This document shows, in pieces, positions 62,365 through 64,000 of a stretch of 64,000 nucleotides of DNA. Below the pieces are notes generated by a model that was not told where the DNA came from, searched no databases, and was given only the letters and a program-made list of their open reading frames with translations. Source of the stretch: Anaeramoeba flamelloides (lineage: Eukaryota > Metamonada > Anaeramoebidae); assembly GCA_027625915.1 (NCBI GenBank), contig JANTQA010000063.1, positions 6,095,501-6,159,500 on the forward strand. The letters run 5' to 3'. How positions within the stretch are numbered: the first letter of the stretch is position 1; each line of letters opens with the position of its first letter. Both the position numbers and the translations under genes were made by a program.

Positions 62365-64000
62365 TGTACAACGTTCTTATTTTACAATTAAAAAGGTAAA
62401 AATTTCGTTTTAAAATGAAACTCGATCAATCCAAAAAGGAATAAAATTTAAAAATTATGACTTTTCGAAACAATGTATGGACTGGTTTTGAAATATTTTA
62501 ATCCAAACAGGGGTATTTGAGAAGTGAATTTGAATTCCTAAATCGAAAACTTCTTTCAAAATTTTTCCAAAAGTTTAATTCTTTTTCGGAAAACTTGAGA
62601 AACAACCTATTTTACAAATGGTCTCAAAATTTATACAAAAACAGTGACAAAACTTTTTTTTATTTTTAAAAAATATTTTTTATTTGGTAAGAGTTATTTG
62701 ACTTTTTTTCAATTATTGATGGGAAAATCCAGTTTCGTCAAGAAATATGTCCAAGAAAAAATTACAAAAATGACAAGATCAAAAAACTTTTTTTTTTTTT
62801 TAATTGCAGGCTGAGTTTTATGACTTGTTTTTTCCGAATATTTCAAACTTTTGAGAAAATTGGATTGATTTTTGTTGTTTTCAAGTGTACATGATTTTTA
62901 AAAGTGTGTCAAAGGAGTGTTGTTGTTACTGAGTTTTGTAAGAGATCACAAAAATAATTTTGGATTGTATTGAAAACGTCGAATTGTCAAACAACCAAAA
63001 AAGGTGATCGAACAAATTCTAAAAAAGAAGTGATCGTGAACAACAAAAGAAATTCTCAAAATCATTTCATTTTCAAAACTGTTTTATCGAAGGTCTATCT
63101 AAATTATTGCGATTGTGGACATGCGAGTTTCAAAACATTGAGGAATTATGATTGTTATCTCTTGAGATACCGAAGGACAATTGAATTTCAAATTTTTTGG
63201 AATGGAAATTGTTTCAAATCATATCTTTGATGACTACCTTTCCCATCTGGGGTGTGTAGGTTAATGTGATATTTTAATTCAATTGTTAACAAGAATTTTC
63301 ATTTTAAAGAAAATTGATAAAAAAAAATACAAATTTCCAAGTAAAAAAAGTCAAAAACAAAAAAAAATTTTCAAATTAAAATTTTTTTCAAAAAATGACT
63401 TTATGGGGATTTAAAAGTACAATTTCAAATTTGAAAACATTTCAAACTGGTAAAAGAAGCCATAAAAAATGATATTTAGAACTGCTTGGGGTATTGTTTT
63501 TATGTGTTTATTGATTTTGAAAAGGAAATTAGGAAAATATTAAAATCAAATTTTAGTTAGATATCGAAGAAAGGTAAGAGTGGGTAAAATTGTTATAATT
63601 GTGAAAATATACCATTTTTTGTGACAGAAATTCTCGGTGTGCAAAATTAACTTAGATTATGGAACGGTTTCAAGTGTTTTTTAATCAATAATTTCACTTT
63701 TTTTGCCCGAAGAGGTAGTATTTAATTTTAAGTCGATAATGTGTTCAACAGCTTAATCCTTTTTCTTTGAGATCAACAATTATCTGGTTTATGAGACAAA
63801 CTTTTAATAAGATCAAGGCTTATAGATAATAACTGGGTTGCTGTTTTCGGGACCAACACATGAATATGAATTTGATGGAATATAATCATAAATATCGAAA
63901 AATCTGAAATTTTATTATTCTTCGGGATCTCAAGCAATGGGGTTATTATTTAAGAATTTTTAAACACAACTTCCACTTCAAGACTTTTTGTTCTAAAGAA
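62365..64000. other. AT-rich sequence upstream of the RhoGAP gene
   Basis: No gene can be supported to the window edge. The plus-strand frame at 62970-63230 has slightly less biased composition than its neighbours but no motif or good start context. The RhoGAP promoter should lie in the left part of this stretch. Confidence 0.45.

Noticed and set aside
62970-63230. 86-aa plus-strand frame at the right end
   Set aside because: Less biased composition than its neighbours, but no motif, no splice partner and no supporting context.

Overview
This is an AT-rich eukaryotic window, very probably from a free-living amoeboid protist. The coding style fits Anaeramoeba (Metamonada) best: ankyrin-BTB proteins, RasGAP and RhoGAP regulators, long Lys/Arg and Ser runs, and introns that go straight from a GT donor into a poly-T tract. 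That assignment is inference; no rRNA or other marker gene is present. The standard code fits: TAA, TAG and TGA all close reading frames or lie in introns, and TAA and TGA end the genes.

Eight host genes can be supported. From left to right they are an LSM14/Scd6-type mRNP protein (+, 4264-9765, three exons), a calponin-homology-like protein (+, 17611-19388), a RasGAP (+, 22346-24651), a SLC45/SUT-like sugar transporter (-, 28097-29512, intronless), an unrecognised coiled-coil/Ser-rich protein (+, 32259-33884), an ankyrin-BTB-RRM fusion (+, 38340-43107, seven exons), a DDX51/Dbp6-type DEAD-box helicase (-, 48780-54577, two exons) and a MyTH4-RhoGAP protein (-, 60251-62359, intronless). Together they point to mRNP/P-body biology, rRNA processing and small-GTPase/cytoskeletal control. 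They are not an operon or an obvious functional cluster.

The sequence between and inside the genes is largely old repeats. One group has termini of the form TTAAGGG(A)..., found at 10.3-12.3, 16.2-17.3, 20.6-21.4, 44.2-45.5 and 51.8-56.7 kb. A second group is Tc1/mariner-like, with TA-flanked CAGT... termini, one nested in another at 14.65-15.32 kb. There is an inverted pair of ~170-bp MITEs in the LSM14 intron, a 95-bp MITE with perfect 20-bp ends, a ~560-bp palindrome near 1.5 kb, and several 0.4-0.9 kb families present in two to four diverged copies. None of these shows an intact transposase. Two host introns have grown to about 4 kb by holding these repeats, against 0.08-0.5 kb for most other introns here.

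The most unusual items are the ankyrin-BTB-BTB-RRM-RRM gene, whose second RRM crosses a T-run that shifts the frame, and the DDX51 gene, whose first exon lies inside a 4.8-kb structure with ~1.2-kb inverted arms bounded by TTAA. I saw no virus-like element, CRISPR array, rRNA or tRNA.
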